DNA of 64,000 nt from contig NZ_JAHSPG010000015.1 in assembly GCF_019130065.1 (NCBI RefSeq), positions 434,001 to 498,000 on the forward strand, written 5' to 3'. The stretch is from Pinibacter aurantiacus (GTDB taxonomy: Bacteria; Bacteroidota; Bacteroidia; Chitinophagales; Chitinophagaceae). The position numbers and the translations under genes were made by a program. Shown here one piece after another: positions 18,331 through 27,108 of this stretch. How positions within the stretch are numbered: position 1 is the first letter of the stretch; each line of letters starts with the position of its first letter. The notes below the pieces were generated by a model that made no database searches, was not told where the DNA came from, and worked only from the letters and a program-made list of their open reading frames with translations.

Positions 18331-18430
18331 AATTTGAAAATGTGCTAATTTGAAAATGTCAGGTGCTCCATCAAAATTTAGATGTTACACCTGACATTTT
18401 CAAATTTTCAAATTCACATATTTTCAAATT
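18331..18430. repeat. Family B inverted-repeat element
   Basis: Left arm 18331-18365 (AATTTGAAAATGTGCTAATT and following, ending GTCAGGTG) and right arm 18388-18430 (CACCTGACATTTTCAAATTT and following). The junction GTCAGGTG/CACCTGAC is also inverted, so pairing continues to a 22-base loop. Confidence 0.85.
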
Positions 18431-18439
18431 TCGAAACTG

Positions 18440-18664
18440 GCGAGATTGCTTCGGCTGTTTACACTTTTTGACCATTCTGTTTATTATTCGTCACCATTCT
18501 CGGCTGGGCCTCGCAATGACGTTGCCGCTTTTTTGCATTTCCACCAAACAAGCAGCTATTGAAAGCCCAGCATGTTGCGCGTCATTGCGAGCCCTAACGG
18601 AGAAAGAATGAATGATGACTTCGACGTATCCAATAATTAGAGTCAGGGCGAAGCAATCTCAGGA
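18440..18664. repeat. Family L inverted-repeat element (GAGATTGCTTCG / CTCGCAATGACG)
   Basis: Two blocks are mirrored: GAGATTGCTTCG at 18442-18453 pairs with 18649-18660, and CTCGCAATGACG at 18510-18521 pairs with CGTCATTGCGAG at 18580-18591, each 12 bp perfect. The 18294-18753 gap (460 bases) holds this, a Family B element, a terminator and an extra B right arm, and no gene. Confidence 0.8.
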
Positions 18665-18688
18665 AGAATGACCTCGCGAACAACAAGA

Positions 18689-18728
18689 CAAAAAAAATGC
18701 TTCAAGGCGCACCTCAAAGCATTTTCAA
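18689..18728 (-). terminator. Terminator of sppA
   Basis: On the minus strand AAAATGCTT and AAGCATTTT form a 9-bp stem around a ~14-base loop, followed by a T-run (plus-strand A-run 18689-18696). It lies 26 bases after the sppA stop. A lone Family B right arm (18721-18753) separates it from the gene. Confidence 0.75.
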
Positions 18729-18753
18729 ATTTTCAAATCTTCAAATTTTCAAA

Positions 18754-20526
18754 TTATTCAACGATCATTTCAAAAGGCAATTTCGTCTGCGCCACGCCCA
18801 TCATGGCTTTTATAGCTTTGAGGCCATTGTATGCTCGATAGCCTTCTTCACCCACTTCTTCTTTAATTGCGTCCTCTTTTATGGTGTTGGCTTTGGTAAC
18901 TTTTTGGAAACTGCTTAGCATTTTGTCAAGGAAGCTTACTGGCTCCGGATATTCTTTTACGCGGTATTCCTTTAGTTTCGCCATTCTCGCAGCGCAATCA
19001 ACCGCATCCTGTATGTTGCCAAGTCTGTCAACAAGGCCAAGGGCCTTACCTTTTGAGCCAGTCCACACACGGCCTTGGGCAATGCTGTCAGTATAAGCAA
19101 ATGACAAGCCTCTTCCATCAGAAACACGTGTAAGGAAAGTAAAGTAAATGCTGTCCACATCGTTCTGAATGTATCTTCTTTCTATGTCTGATAGCGGTTG
19201 TGAAATGCTTGGAACCGATGCGTGCTCCGCGGTTTTTACACCGTCAAAAGTCACACCCAATTTGTTTTTGAAAAAGCCGGAGAGATTAGGCATCATACTA
19301 AAAACACCAATAGAACCTGTGATGGTATTCGGTTCTGCAAAAATGCTATCTGCATCGCAGGAAAGATAATAGCCACCGGAAGCGGCATAATCTCCAAAGC
19401 TTAGGATGACCGGCTTCACTTTTCTTACAAGCGAAATTTCACGCCAGATATTTTCACTGGCCAATGCGCTTCCCCCGCCGGAGTTGATGCGGAACACAAC
19501 AGCTTTCACCGTATTGTCATAACGCACCTTGCGCAGGTAGCTGCGAAACTTCTCACCACCAATTTGGCCTTCGCCGCCTTTTCCATCTACAATGTCACCT
19601 TGTGCATATATCAAGGCAATTCTGTCGGAACCCTTGCCATCCTTGAAATTTACAGCTGCTTCGTATTTGCCGATCGGCACAAAATTGATCTTATTTTCCT
19701 GCTTTACGCCAAGCTTTTCTTTTAATTCAGCTTTCACTTCATCATCATATTTCGCCGCGTCAAGGAGTTTGTATTTTACTGCGTCATTGGTAGACTGAAT
19801 TGCCAGATCATTTGCGAGTTTATGCAACAAAGTCGTGTCAACGCTTCTTTGTTCTGCAGTGTTTAGCAGGAAGCGCTCATAAAGATCATTCAACAGTTCC
19901 TGTGATTGCAGGCGGTTGGCATCCGTCATTTTATCGGCTCTGAAAGGCTCTGTAGCACTTTTGAACTTACCTGCGTAAAATATCTGCGGATCGATTTCCA
20001 GTTTGTCCAGTGCATTTTTAAAGAACATGTATTGAATGGAAAAACCCTTCCATTCCAACCCTCCTTTAGGATTGCAATAAATTTTATCCGCTACATTGCC
20101 CACGTAGTACGCTTTCTGGCTCATCATGTCGCCATAGGCATAAATAAATTTCTTGGTTTTCTTAAACTCGAGCAATGCGTTTCTAACTTCTTCGCTTGTC
20201 GCAAATCCGTTGGGATTGTCGTTACATTTCAGGTAAATGCCTTTTATGGAAGAGTCGGTTTCCGCAAACTTGATCAGGCGGATCATGTCATACAAACCGG
20301 GTGCATCGTATTGTTCTTCGGAAGAAAGATCTGCGATTGGATTCTCCTGTTTTTGTTCACGGATCGGTTTACTGAGATCAATGAATAAAACTGCTTTTTC
20401 TCCAACCTGAACATCTTTTTTTGCAGTTACACTGCCTACTACTCCGGCCAAAATAAAAACCCCAACAACTGCAAAAACGATCAGGGCCAGCAGGGAGGCA
20501 AGAAAAAATTTCAAAAATTGTCTCAT
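18754..20526 (-). CDS. sppA: Signal peptide peptidase SppA, 67-kDa type
   Basis: 590 residues, the double-domain form. An N-terminal membrane helix (about 10-31) anchors it facing the periplasm. The N-terminal domain carries the general-base lysine in GKFKSATEPF (K189); the C-terminal domain carries the nucleophile in YAASGGYYLS (S383), preceded by the RINSGGGSA oxyanion region. It degrades signal peptides left in the membrane after secretion. The gene is divergent from folK with a 69-base shared upstream region and has its own terminator. All key residues are present. Confidence 0.95.
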   Translation of the reverse strand: MRQFLKFFLASLLALIVFAVVGVFILAGVVGSVTAKKDVQVGEKAVLFIDLSKPIREQKQENPIADLSSEEQYDAPGLYDMIRLIKFAETDSSIKGIYLKCNDNPNGFATSEEVRNALLEFKKTKKFIYAYGDMMSQKAYYVGNVADKIYCNPKGGLEWKGFSIQYMFFKNALDKLEIDPQIFYAGKFKSATEPFRADKMTDANRLQSQELLNDLYERFLLNTAEQRSVDTTLLHKLANDLAIQSTNDAVKYKLLDAAKYDDEVKAELKEKLGVKQENKINFVPIGKYEAAVNFKDGKGSDRIALIYAQGDIVDGKGGEGQIGGEKFRSYLRKVRYDNTVKAVVFRINSGGGSALASENIWREISLVRKVKPVILSFGDYAASGGYYLSCDADSIFAEPNTITGSIGVFSMMPNLSGFFKNKLGVTFDGVKTAEHASVPSISQPLSDIERRYIQNDVDSIYFTFLTRVSDGRGLSFAYTDSIAQGRVWTGSKGKALGLVDRLGNIQDAVDCAARMAKLKEYRVKEYPEPVSFLDKMLSSFQKVTKANTIKEDAIKEEVGEEGYRAYNGLKAIKAMMGVAQTKLPFEMIVE

Positions 20527-20595
20527 TAATATTCAGGTGTTTGTGTGAAACTATTCAAAAATAAAGATATTTGAAGCGATCAATATTTTCAATAC

Positions 20596-21078
20596 ATGAA
20601 TAAGGCATATTTGCTGATAGGCGGCAATGTCGGAAACAGGTTGCAAAATCTCGCCAGAGCAGCCAAAATCATCCAGGAAAACTGCGGAAAAATCACCCTT
20701 TTTTCTTCAGTTTATGAAACGGCGGCCTGGGGTTTGGAGGATCAACCGGCTTTTCTGAACCAGGCACTGGAGCTGGAAACTTCTTTTAGCGCGTCCGAAC
20801 TCATGAGCCGCTTACTTTGGTGCGAGGAAGAGATGGGGAGAAAACGAATGGAAAAATATGGCCCGCGCATTATTGATATGGATATTTTACTGTTCAACAA
20901 CGAGATACACATCTCGTCACACATAACCGTTCCGCATCCGGCCCTACCCGTGAGACGCTTTGCCCTTGTACCCTTGAACGAAATTGCATCTTCGTATATA
21001 CATCCCGTTTTGCGCAAAACAATCCACCAACTATTGGAGGAATGCGCCGACAAACTGGATGTGAATAAATATGAATAA
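20596..21078 (+). CDS. folK: 2-amino-4-hydroxy-6-hydroxymethyldihydropteridine pyrophosphokinase
   Basis: 160 residues, the usual HPPK length. It transfers pyrophosphate from ATP to hydroxymethyl-dihydropterin in folate synthesis. Seen are GGNVGNR (8-14), ETAAWGLEDQPAFLNQALEL, and the HPPK signature MGRKRMEKYGPRIIDMDILL with the paired metal-binding aspartates. It is followed at a distance of one Family D element by the deoxynucleoside kinase gene, an arrangement that may be a nucleotide/folate operon. Confidence 0.95.
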   Translation: MNKAYLLIGGNVGNRLQNLARAAKIIQENCGKITLFSSVYETAAWGLEDQPAFLNQALELETSFSASELMSRLLWCEEEMGRKRMEKYGPRIIDMDILLFNNEIHISSHITVPHPALPVRRFALVPLNEIASSYIHPVLRKTIHQLLEECADKLDVNKYE

Positions 21079-21097
21079 CATGTTGAGAGGCAGGATA

Positions 21098-21105
21098 TAT
21101 ATTTG
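21098..21105 (+). promoter_or_regulatory. Candidate -7 box (TATATTTG)
   Basis: TATATTTG matches TAnnTTTG about 100 bases upstream of the deoxynucleoside kinase start; a transcript from here would carry the Family D hairpin as its leader. Confidence 0.35.
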
Positions 21106-21109
21106 CGCG

Positions 21110-21192
21110 AAATCGTGAAACGTGAATGGTGAATCGTGAATAGATGGTTAACAATCGAACTCCCATTCACGATTGACGTTTCACGATTCTCG
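21110..21192. repeat. Family D inverted-repeat element
   Basis: Left arm 21110-21142 (AAATCGTGAAACGTGAATGG and following) and right arm 21160-21192 (CTCCCATTCACGATTGACGT and following) pair around a 17-base loop, directly in front of the kinase gene. Confidence 0.85.
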
Positions 21193-21205
21193 ACCTCACT
21201 CTACC

Positions 21206-21838
21206 ATGAAGTACAACTTTATTACAATAGAAGGGAATATTGGTGCCGGGAAAACGACGCTGGCGCATTTATTGGCAAAACGTTTCAATGCAAGGCTCAT
21301 CCTGGAGGAGTTTGCGGATAATCCGTTTCTGCCTAAGTTTTATGAAAATCCGCAACAGTATGCTTTTCCGCTGGAGTTATTCTTCATGGCTGAAAGATTC
21401 AAACAATTAAAGGAGTTGTTGCAACAAAAGGATCTTTTTCAAAACGTTACCATTTCAGATTATTTGTTTACCAAATGTTTGCTTTTCGCAAAAGTAAACC
21501 TGCCGGATGATGAGTTTCGCCTTTATCAACGTTTGTTTGAAATTATACATCAGCAACTTATTCAACCGGACCTTCTCATCTACCTTCATGCGCCTGTAAA
21601 AAAACTGCAGGAAAATATCCGTCGCCGTAACCGTCCTTACGAGCAGGCTATTCCTAACGAATATTTGTTCAATATTCAGGAAACATACACGCACTACATC
21701 AAGCAACACGATATTAAAACGCTTTTCATCGACGCGTCCAACGCAGATTTCCTTAGCAATGACATTCATCTCAATATCATTCTGGATGCGCTGGATAAAG
21801 ATTATGATGATGGACAGCACTATTTGACGCTGCCATAA
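21206..21838 (+). CDS. Deoxynucleoside kinase family protein
   Basis: 210 residues from the ATG at 21206; the frame is open back to a TTG at 21173 but those codons are the Family D arm. P-loop GNIGAGKTT at 10-18, FFMAERFKQL, the SDYLFTKCLLFAK block and the lid-like arginines in RRRNRPYEQAIPNEYL are typical of the dNK/dGK family. It should phosphorylate deoxynucleosides (purine preference cannot be read) with ATP in salvage. Neighbour folK is on the same strand. Confidence 0.9.
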   Translation: MKYNFITIEGNIGAGKTTLAHLLAKRFNARLILEEFADNPFLPKFYENPQQYAFPLELFFMAERFKQLKELLQQKDLFQNVTISDYLFTKCLLFAKVNLPDDEFRLYQRLFEIIHQQLIQPDLLIYLHAPVKKLQENIRRRNRPYEQAIPNEYLFNIQETYTHYIKQHDIKTLFIDASNADFLSNDIHLNIILDALDKDYDDGQHYLTLP

Positions 21839-21842
21839 GCAG

Positions 21843-22150
21843 CGAATTAAGAATTAGGAATAAGGAATGCTTTCTGTGAAGCATTCAGAATGATGGCTGA
21901 TATTTTTTTCTGTTCAACGAGGCTTCGACAGGCTCAGCCTGACAGCACGAACTGGGTGTCAGGCTGAGCCTGTCGAAGCCCGTCCGAACTGGATTCATCC
22001 GGGCGGGCCTTCTCGCTAAAAGCATTGTCAACAAACAAATCTGTGTAAATTCGTCTAATCAGTGTCATCAGCGTGCCATCAAAAATCATGAAAATCTGCG
22101 TTCGTTACCCTTCACTTTCAAATTTTCAAATCTGCAAATTTTCAAATTGC
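21843..22150. repeat. Composite intergenic repeat cluster (A fragment, Family N, H/E and B arms)
   Basis: This 347-base gap (21839-22185) has no gene. In order: a Family A fragment (21843-21870), a small AATGCTT/AAGCATT hairpin (about 21867-21888), a perfect 24-bp inverted repeat of Family N (21921-21944 and 21957-21980, beginning GGCTTCGACAGGCTCAGCCT), H and E right-type arms (about 22034-22101) without left arms, and a B right arm (22117-22150) just upstream of the MFS gene. Confidence 0.85.
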
Positions 22151-22185
22151 CGTAATTTCGCGTCGTTTAATATTCTAACACTACA

Positions 22186-23433
22186 ATGGAAAGTCAGCAG
22201 CAAAAACCATCTCCTTTCGAAGTATTATCAGTTAAAGAGTTCAGATTTTATATAGTTCAGCGTTTCTTTTATACCATGGCTTTGCGCATGGTCACCACAG
22301 TGGTTGGCTGGCACATGTACCAACTTACAAAGAGTCCTTTTGCATTGGGCCTGATCGGTTTGTCGGAAGTAATACCGGCGGTAGGACTGGCGCTTTATGC
22401 CGGGCACTATATCGACAAAAATGATAAGCGAACGGTTCTGCTTCGTTGCATTGTAAGTTACCTGTCGTTGGCTTGCTGCCTTGTTTTTTTGTCCACAGGT
22501 TTCTCGGAACAACATATTCATAAGAACATTATTCTCTCCTTATTTTACGTAATTATTTTCTTCACAGGTGTTGTACGTGCATTTGCAGGGCCTACCTCCA
22601 ATGCAATAGTGGCGCAGATTGTACCGCGGGAGAAATTGCCAGGTGCCATTACCATGGGACAAAGCACCTACCTCACTGCGAGCATCCTGGGACACGCTTC
22701 GGCAGGTTTCTTAATTGCCTACGTAGGTTCTGCCATAACGCTTTCAGTGGTTTGCCTGTATGCGGCCATTGCCGCAACTGCGGTGGCATTGATCAAACGA
22801 AAACCAATCGTGAGCCTTGATGTAAACAAACGTACATGGGAAAGTGTAAAAGAAGGATTGCGATATGTCTTCAAAACAAAAGAATTGTTGGGCGCAATGT
22901 CGCTTGACCTGTTTGCCGTATTATTTGGCGGCGCTGTTGCATTGATACCCGTTTTTGCATCAGACATTTTAAAAGTAGGGCCCATTGGCTTTGGATGGCT
23001 GAATGCCGCTACAGACATCGGTTCTGTGGCCAGCATCCTTACCATGACCATCTTCCCTCTAAGAGGTAAACAAGGAAAAATATTATTGTTTGCAGTTGCA
23101 GGCTTTGGCTTGTGTATCATCACCTTCGGTTTGTCACAGGTATTCTGGTTGTCGTTTGCAGCCTTGCTTGTCAGCGGAACGCTGGATGGCATTAGCGTTG
23201 TGGTGCGTGGAACCATTCTTCAATTAAAAACACCTGATGAATTACGTGGTCGCGTTTCTTCCGTAAGCTCCATGTTCATCAGTTCCAGCAACGAATTGGG
23301 ATTGTTTGAAAGTGGTGTTGCCGCGAAATTATTGGGCGTCGTTCCTTCGGTTATCTTCGGTGGCTGCATGACCCTCGGCGTAGTGATCTTTACATGGTTC
23401 AAGGCGCCGTCTTTACGGAAGATGGAGTACTAG
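22186..23433 (+). CDS. MFS transporter, exporter type
   Basis: 415 residues with 10-12 hydrophobic segments. The N-terminal FRFYIVQRFFYTMALRMVTT and the motif DELRGRVSSVSSMF near residue 350 are typical of the EntS-like MFS exporters annotated in many bacteria. The central loop IKRKPIVSLDVNKRTWESVKE separates the two six-helix halves. It probably exports a small molecule or siderophore by proton antiport; no biosynthetic gene is adjacent. The gene appears monocistronic and faces the antiporter gene convergently. Confidence 0.9.
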   Translation: MESQQQKPSPFEVLSVKEFRFYIVQRFFYTMALRMVTTVVGWHMYQLTKSPFALGLIGLSEVIPAVGLALYAGHYIDKNDKRTVLLRCIVSYLSLACCLVFLSTGFSEQHIHKNIILSLFYVIIFFTGVVRAFAGPTSNAIVAQIVPREKLPGAITMGQSTYLTASILGHASAGFLIAYVGSAITLSVVCLYAAIAATAVALIKRKPIVSLDVNKRTWESVKEGLRYVFKTKELLGAMSLDLFAVLFGGAVALIPVFASDILKVGPIGFGWLNAATDIGSVASILTMTIFPLRGKQGKILLFAVAGFGLCIITFGLSQVFWLSFAALLVSGTLDGISVVVRGTILQLKTPDELRGRVSSVSSMFISSSNELGLFESGVAAKLLGVVPSVIFGGCMTLGVVIFTWFKAPSLRKMEY

Positions 23434-23459
23434 CCGCTGCGAAACGCAGGCGGCAATGT

Positions 23460-23601
23460 GGGAATTTGAAAATTTGAAAATTCTTTCCGTGTGACATTCC
23501 CTTTTATAATTCACTCTCAGAATATTCGAGAGATAACAAATAAATAAGAACTGATCCACCCTCAGCATTTTCAAATTTTCAAATTTGCATATTTTCAAAT
23601 T
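23460..23601. repeat. Family B inverted-repeat element
   Basis: Left arm 23460-23482 (GGAATTTGAAAATTTGAAAA and following), followed by the inner sequence TTCTTTCCGTGTGACA, and right arm 23565-23601. It separates two convergent genes. Confidence 0.85.
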
Positions 23602-23622
23602 GAAGAGTTCTCAGAACTCTTC
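23602..23622. terminator. Hairpin overlapping the antiporter stop codon
   Basis: GAAGAGTTCT-C-AGAACTCTTC is a 10-bp perfect palindrome covering the last codons and stop of the antiporter gene. There is no T-run, so a terminator role is only possible, not shown. Confidence 0.4.
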
Positions 23623-25827
23623 AATCTTCTTCTTATCCCCCACTATCCACACAATATCATCCCACGCAAATTCTGTGTCGGAATGTGGGTTTAGAATACG
23701 TTCGCCGTTTCTTTCGATTCCTACAACGAGGCCGTTTGTTTTTTCGCGGAGTCCGGAGTTGCGGATCGTTTTGCCGGTTAAGTGATTGTGGCTGTCAACA
23801 ATGATTTTATCAAGCACCATTTCATCTTCTTGTGTCGGTGGCTCAGACTTCTGAGCTTCTATAACCGGTCTGAAATTCTGCATTTGCTGGTCTGTGCCGA
23901 TGACCGCAATTTTATCGTAGGGGTAAATAACTTCTTCGCGGGTGGGCGTCCTTATAAAATTGTTGCCGCGCTCAATAGAAGCGATGTTTATGCCATACTT
24001 TTCACGCCAGCCAAGATCGATCAGGCGCTTGCCTATAAAATCAAGATTCGGGCTCACATCGAAATAAGCAAGGTGAGCATCCCATGGTGAAAGATCTTCT
24101 TTGCCATCTACATATTCAATCGTCTCGCGATCATTCAGATTGGTAATAAAACGTTTCTCTATCCGCTGGTAAAACGATTGTAATTTCTTCGAAAAAATTA
24201 GCAACACGATCGCCATGATGACTGCTGCTATACCAATGGAAAGCCAAAAAGAAAAGAATTGGCGGAACAAAAATCCAACCAGCAATACAGCAATTACATT
24301 TCTCGAAGCCTCCAACATCAGCAATGGGCCTCTGTTGTATTTATTATCCAACCAAAGAAATCTTGAGTGCTCGCTTCGAACTTGCTTCACCATCAATGCC
24401 CACAAAAAAGGCGACATGATGCCAAACGCAATAAAGATGGAGATAGCAGTAGCAAGCCTTGCGTTATTTATTTCACGGCTTATAAATGGCGCCACATAAT
24501 AGGATGTTAACAACACAACGGCCACTATCATTACTCCATTTATGATGATGATGCCTCCATAGGCTCTCAATACTTTTTTCCAATCGCTTTCTGCCTGTAT
24601 TGTTTGTGTACCCGCGCTGTAACGGTCAATTGCCCTGAGCCACCTGTTTGGCAAAACTTTTACAAGCCAGTTGTACAGCGGGTTTGCAAGCTTCATCATG
24701 TATGGCGTGGTAAATGTTGTGATCACGGAAACGCCCACAGCAATTGGATATAAATAACTGCTTGTGACTTTCAAATCCAAACCAAGTGTGGCAATAATAA
24801 AGGAGAACTCCCCTATTTGCGACAAGCTCACACCGCTTTGTACAGACTGCTTTAGCGGTTGTCCTGATAACAGCGCTCCAACCGTCACATTCACTGTTTT
24901 ACCAATAATCACCACTGCGGTTATAAGTAAAACGGGACCTGCATACTCTATAAGCAACTTAGGATCGATCAACATGCCCACAGACACAAAGAACACCGCG
25001 CCAAAAAGATTTTTTACTGATTTCACCAACTTATCTATATGTTCCGCTTCTGTCGTTTCCGCCAATATTGATCCCATGATGAATGCGCCGAGTGCTGCAG
25101 AAAACCCCACACTGGACGCAACGACAACCATCAGCAAACACAATCCGCAGGATACTACCAGCAGCGTTTCGTCACTCATTAAATTGCGGACCCTTTTCAG
25201 GAAGGATGGTAACAGAAATATTCCCGCCAAAAACCAAAGACACAGGAAGAAAAACAATTTACCTATGGAGAATAATAATTGAGAGCCTTCAAAATCGCGG
25301 CTCACACTTAATGTAGTTAACAACACAAGCAATAACACCGCTGCAAGATCTTCTATGATGAGGATACCCATTACCACTCCGGCAAACCTTCTCGTCTTTA
25401 AACCTAACTCATCAAAGGCGCGGAACACGATGGTGGTAGAAGAAATAGCAATGATACCACCAAGAAACATACAATCTATTTGTGACCAGCCGAGAAATCT
25501 TCCGGTTGCATAACCCAATATGGTCATGCAGGCAACTTCGAATATTCCGGCAATCGCAGACGAGCCACCACCCTTTGCAATTTTCTTAAAACTAAATTCA
25601 AGACCAAGTGCGAACAACAAAAAAACAACTCCAATTTCACCCCATGATTTTACACCTTCAATGTCCCCGATTGTTGGGTAAAGCGTCATGTTTGGCCCCA
25701 CCAGCAAGCCGGCAATAATATAGCCAAGCACAACCGGCTGCTTTAATTTCTTGAATATTAAAGTAACAATACCGGCCGATCCTAGTATCAATGCTAAATC
25801 CGTAATAAGTGTCGGTAAGTGATTCAT
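23611..25827 (-). CDS. CPA2-type cation/proton antiporter with two RCK-C domains
   Basis: 738 residues. Residues 1-390 form a 12-13 helix Na+/H+ exchanger domain (KLKQPVVLGYIIAGLLVGP; GVVFLLFALGLEFSFKKI; SLSQIGEFSFIIA). After a second hydrophobic region (about 425-560) come two TrkA-C/RCK-C-like domains (about 595-665, with DFIGKRLIDLGWREKYGI, and about 670-735, with LTGKTIRNSGLREKTNGL). An NAD-binding RCK-N domain of the KefB type is not evident. It probably moves K+ or Na+ against protons at the inner membrane. The extra helices between exchanger and RCK-C parts make it longer than KefB/KefC. Confidence 0.88.
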   Translation of the reverse strand: MNHLPTLITDLALILGSAGIVTLIFKKLKQPVVLGYIIAGLLVGPNMTLYPTIGDIEGVKSWGEIGVVFLLFALGLEFSFKKIAKGGGSSAIAGIFEVACMTILGYATGRFLGWSQIDCMFLGGIIAISSTTIVFRAFDELGLKTRRFAGVVMGILIIEDLAAVLLLVLLTTLSVSRDFEGSQLLFSIGKLFFFLCLWFLAGIFLLPSFLKRVRNLMSDETLLVVSCGLCLLMVVVASSVGFSAALGAFIMGSILAETTEAEHIDKLVKSVKNLFGAVFFVSVGMLIDPKLLIEYAGPVLLITAVVIIGKTVNVTVGALLSGQPLKQSVQSGVSLSQIGEFSFIIATLGLDLKVTSSYLYPIAVGVSVITTFTTPYMMKLANPLYNWLVKVLPNRWLRAIDRYSAGTQTIQAESDWKKVLRAYGGIIIINGVMIVAVVLLTSYYVAPFISREINNARLATAISIFIAFGIMSPFLWALMVKQVRSEHSRFLWLDNKYNRGPLLMLEASRNVIAVLLVGFLFRQFFSFWLSIGIAAVIMAIVLLIFSKKLQSFYQRIEKRFITNLNDRETIEYVDGKEDLSPWDAHLAYFDVSPNLDFIGKRLIDLGWREKYGINIASIERGNNFIRTPTREEVIYPYDKIAVIGTDQQMQNFRPVIEAQKSEPPTQEDEMVLDKIIVDSHNHLTGKTIRNSGLREKTNGLVVGIERNGERILNPHSDTEFAWDDIVWIVGDKKKIEEF

Positions 25828-25913
25828 TAGCCATTCAGTTTTAATTATAATCGTCTGTAAAAAATATCAGTAAGGTGTCGGATTACGATTGCGCTGTGAT
25901 AAGGTTGGAATTG

Positions 25914-26017
25914 CGATCGTGAATCGTCTATCGTGAACGGTGAATGGTGAAACGCGAATCGTAAATGATACACCCGAAACTAATCCACCATTCACGTTTC
26001 ACCATTCACGTATCGAG
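25914..26017. repeat. Family D inverted-repeat element
   Basis: Left arm 25914-25968 (CGATCGTGAATCGTCTATCG and following, four loose units) and right arm 25986-26017 (CACCATTCACGTTTCACCAT and following). The 25828-26126 gap (299 bases) between two divergent genes otherwise holds only AT-rich promoter-like sequence. Confidence 0.8.
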
Positions 26018-26126
26018 GTCTCTGTGCGGCAAGCTATTTGTGCAATAAAACTTAATTTTTACCACATAAACAAAAAACAAACGGCTTAATTATCTATTTG
26101 CTAAATTTCAGTTCTAAAATCTTGCC

Positions 26127-26894
26127 ATGAGCGTGATTCATATCAGCAATTTGAAAAAAGAATACAGCGGCAATTATGTATTGAAAAATATCAACCTCGA
26201 TTTTGACAGCGGTCAGATCATCGGTTACATTGGCCCTAATGGCGCTGGAAAAAGCACAACGATAAAAATTCTCACCGGTATCATACAGGAGTTTGAAGGT
26301 GATGTAAATGTACTCGGCATGGACATTCGTAAAAATGCGATCGACGTAAAACAACGCATCGGATACATTCCTGAAAATGCAGTGTTGTATGAGGTGCTCA
26401 CGCCCGTAGAATATTTGCGTTTTGTAGGAGGCTTGTATCAACTGGATGAAGCAACTATTGATCGTAAAACCAATGAACTTCTGCGCCTGTTCGATCTGCA
26501 TGATAAAGCAAATGTTCGCATGAATAATTTCAGCAAAGGAATGCGCCAGAAAGTGCTGCTCATTTCCGGACTCATCCACAATCCAGATATTATTTTCCTT
26601 GATGAACCGTTAAGTGGACTTGACGCAAACGCTGTGATATTGGTGAAGGAAATTTTATTGCAATTAAAACTTGCAGGAAAAACCATCTTCTACTCGTCGC
26701 ACATTATGGATGTGGTGGAAAAAATAAGTGACCGAATCGTGATCATCTATAAAGGCGAAGTGATTGCTGATGGCAGCTTTGAAACACTTCGATCCGAAGC
26801 GCATAAAGGTTCCCTGGAAACGATCTTCACATCCCTTACCGGCAACGAACAACACCAATCAACGGCGGGCGAATTTGTGGAAGCGTTGAAATAA
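26127..26894 (+). CDS. ABC-2 type transporter ATP-binding protein
   Basis: 255 residues. Walker A GPNGAGKST (36-44), the signature FSKGMRQK (135-142, the MRQK form usual in ABC-2 exporters), Walker B IIFLDEP (155-161) with SGLD, and the switch histidine in YSSHIMD. The C-terminal ~40 residues with SLETIFTSLTG are typical of the CcmA/NatA-like group. It forms a pair with the membrane protein at 27109. A Family B arm begins at its TAA stop. Confidence 0.93.
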   Translation: MSVIHISNLKKEYSGNYVLKNINLDFDSGQIIGYIGPNGAGKSTTIKILTGIIQEFEGDVNVLGMDIRKNAIDVKQRIGYIPENAVLYEVLTPVEYLRFVGGLYQLDEATIDRKTNELLRLFDLHDKANVRMNNFSKGMRQKVLLISGLIHNPDIIFLDEPLSGLDANAVILVKEILLQLKLAGKTIFYSSHIMDVVEKISDRIVIIYKGEVIADGSFETLRSEAHKGSLETIFTSLTGNEQHQSTAGEFVEALK

Positions 26895-27106
26895 TTTGAA
26901 AATTTGGGGATTTGAAAATTTGAAAATGAGAGAGCACACAGATGACACGGATTAGACTGATTTACACGGATTTTTCCGAAGGCACTCACAAATCTGACAC
27001 ACAGAGTAGCCAACGAATAAATGCTATTGTGTCACACAGAAAGAATTCTTAATTGAATATCCTTCGAGTGCCTCTCTATTAATTACTAATTATTAATTAT
27101 TAATTG
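26892..27106. repeat. Composite repeat cluster (B, H left arms; A, J right arms)
   Basis: Family B left arm (26894-26926, starting in the stop codon), Family H left arm (26933-26977, ACAGATGACACGGATTAGAC and following), the inner sequence CACACAGAAAGAATT (27033-27047) joined to a short A right arm, and a J right arm (27079-27106). Left and right arms belong to different families, so this looks like a mosaic of partial elements between two genes of one operon. Confidence 0.8.
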
Positions 27107-27108
27107 CC

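Noticed and set aside
19906-20388. 160-codon open frame antisense to sppA
   Set aside because: No family features; fully explained by the sppA reading frame on the other strand.
24764-25282. 172-codon open frame antisense to the antiporter gene
   Set aside because: Low-complexity Thr/Ser/Pro/Asn composition typical of an antisense frame through a membrane protein gene.
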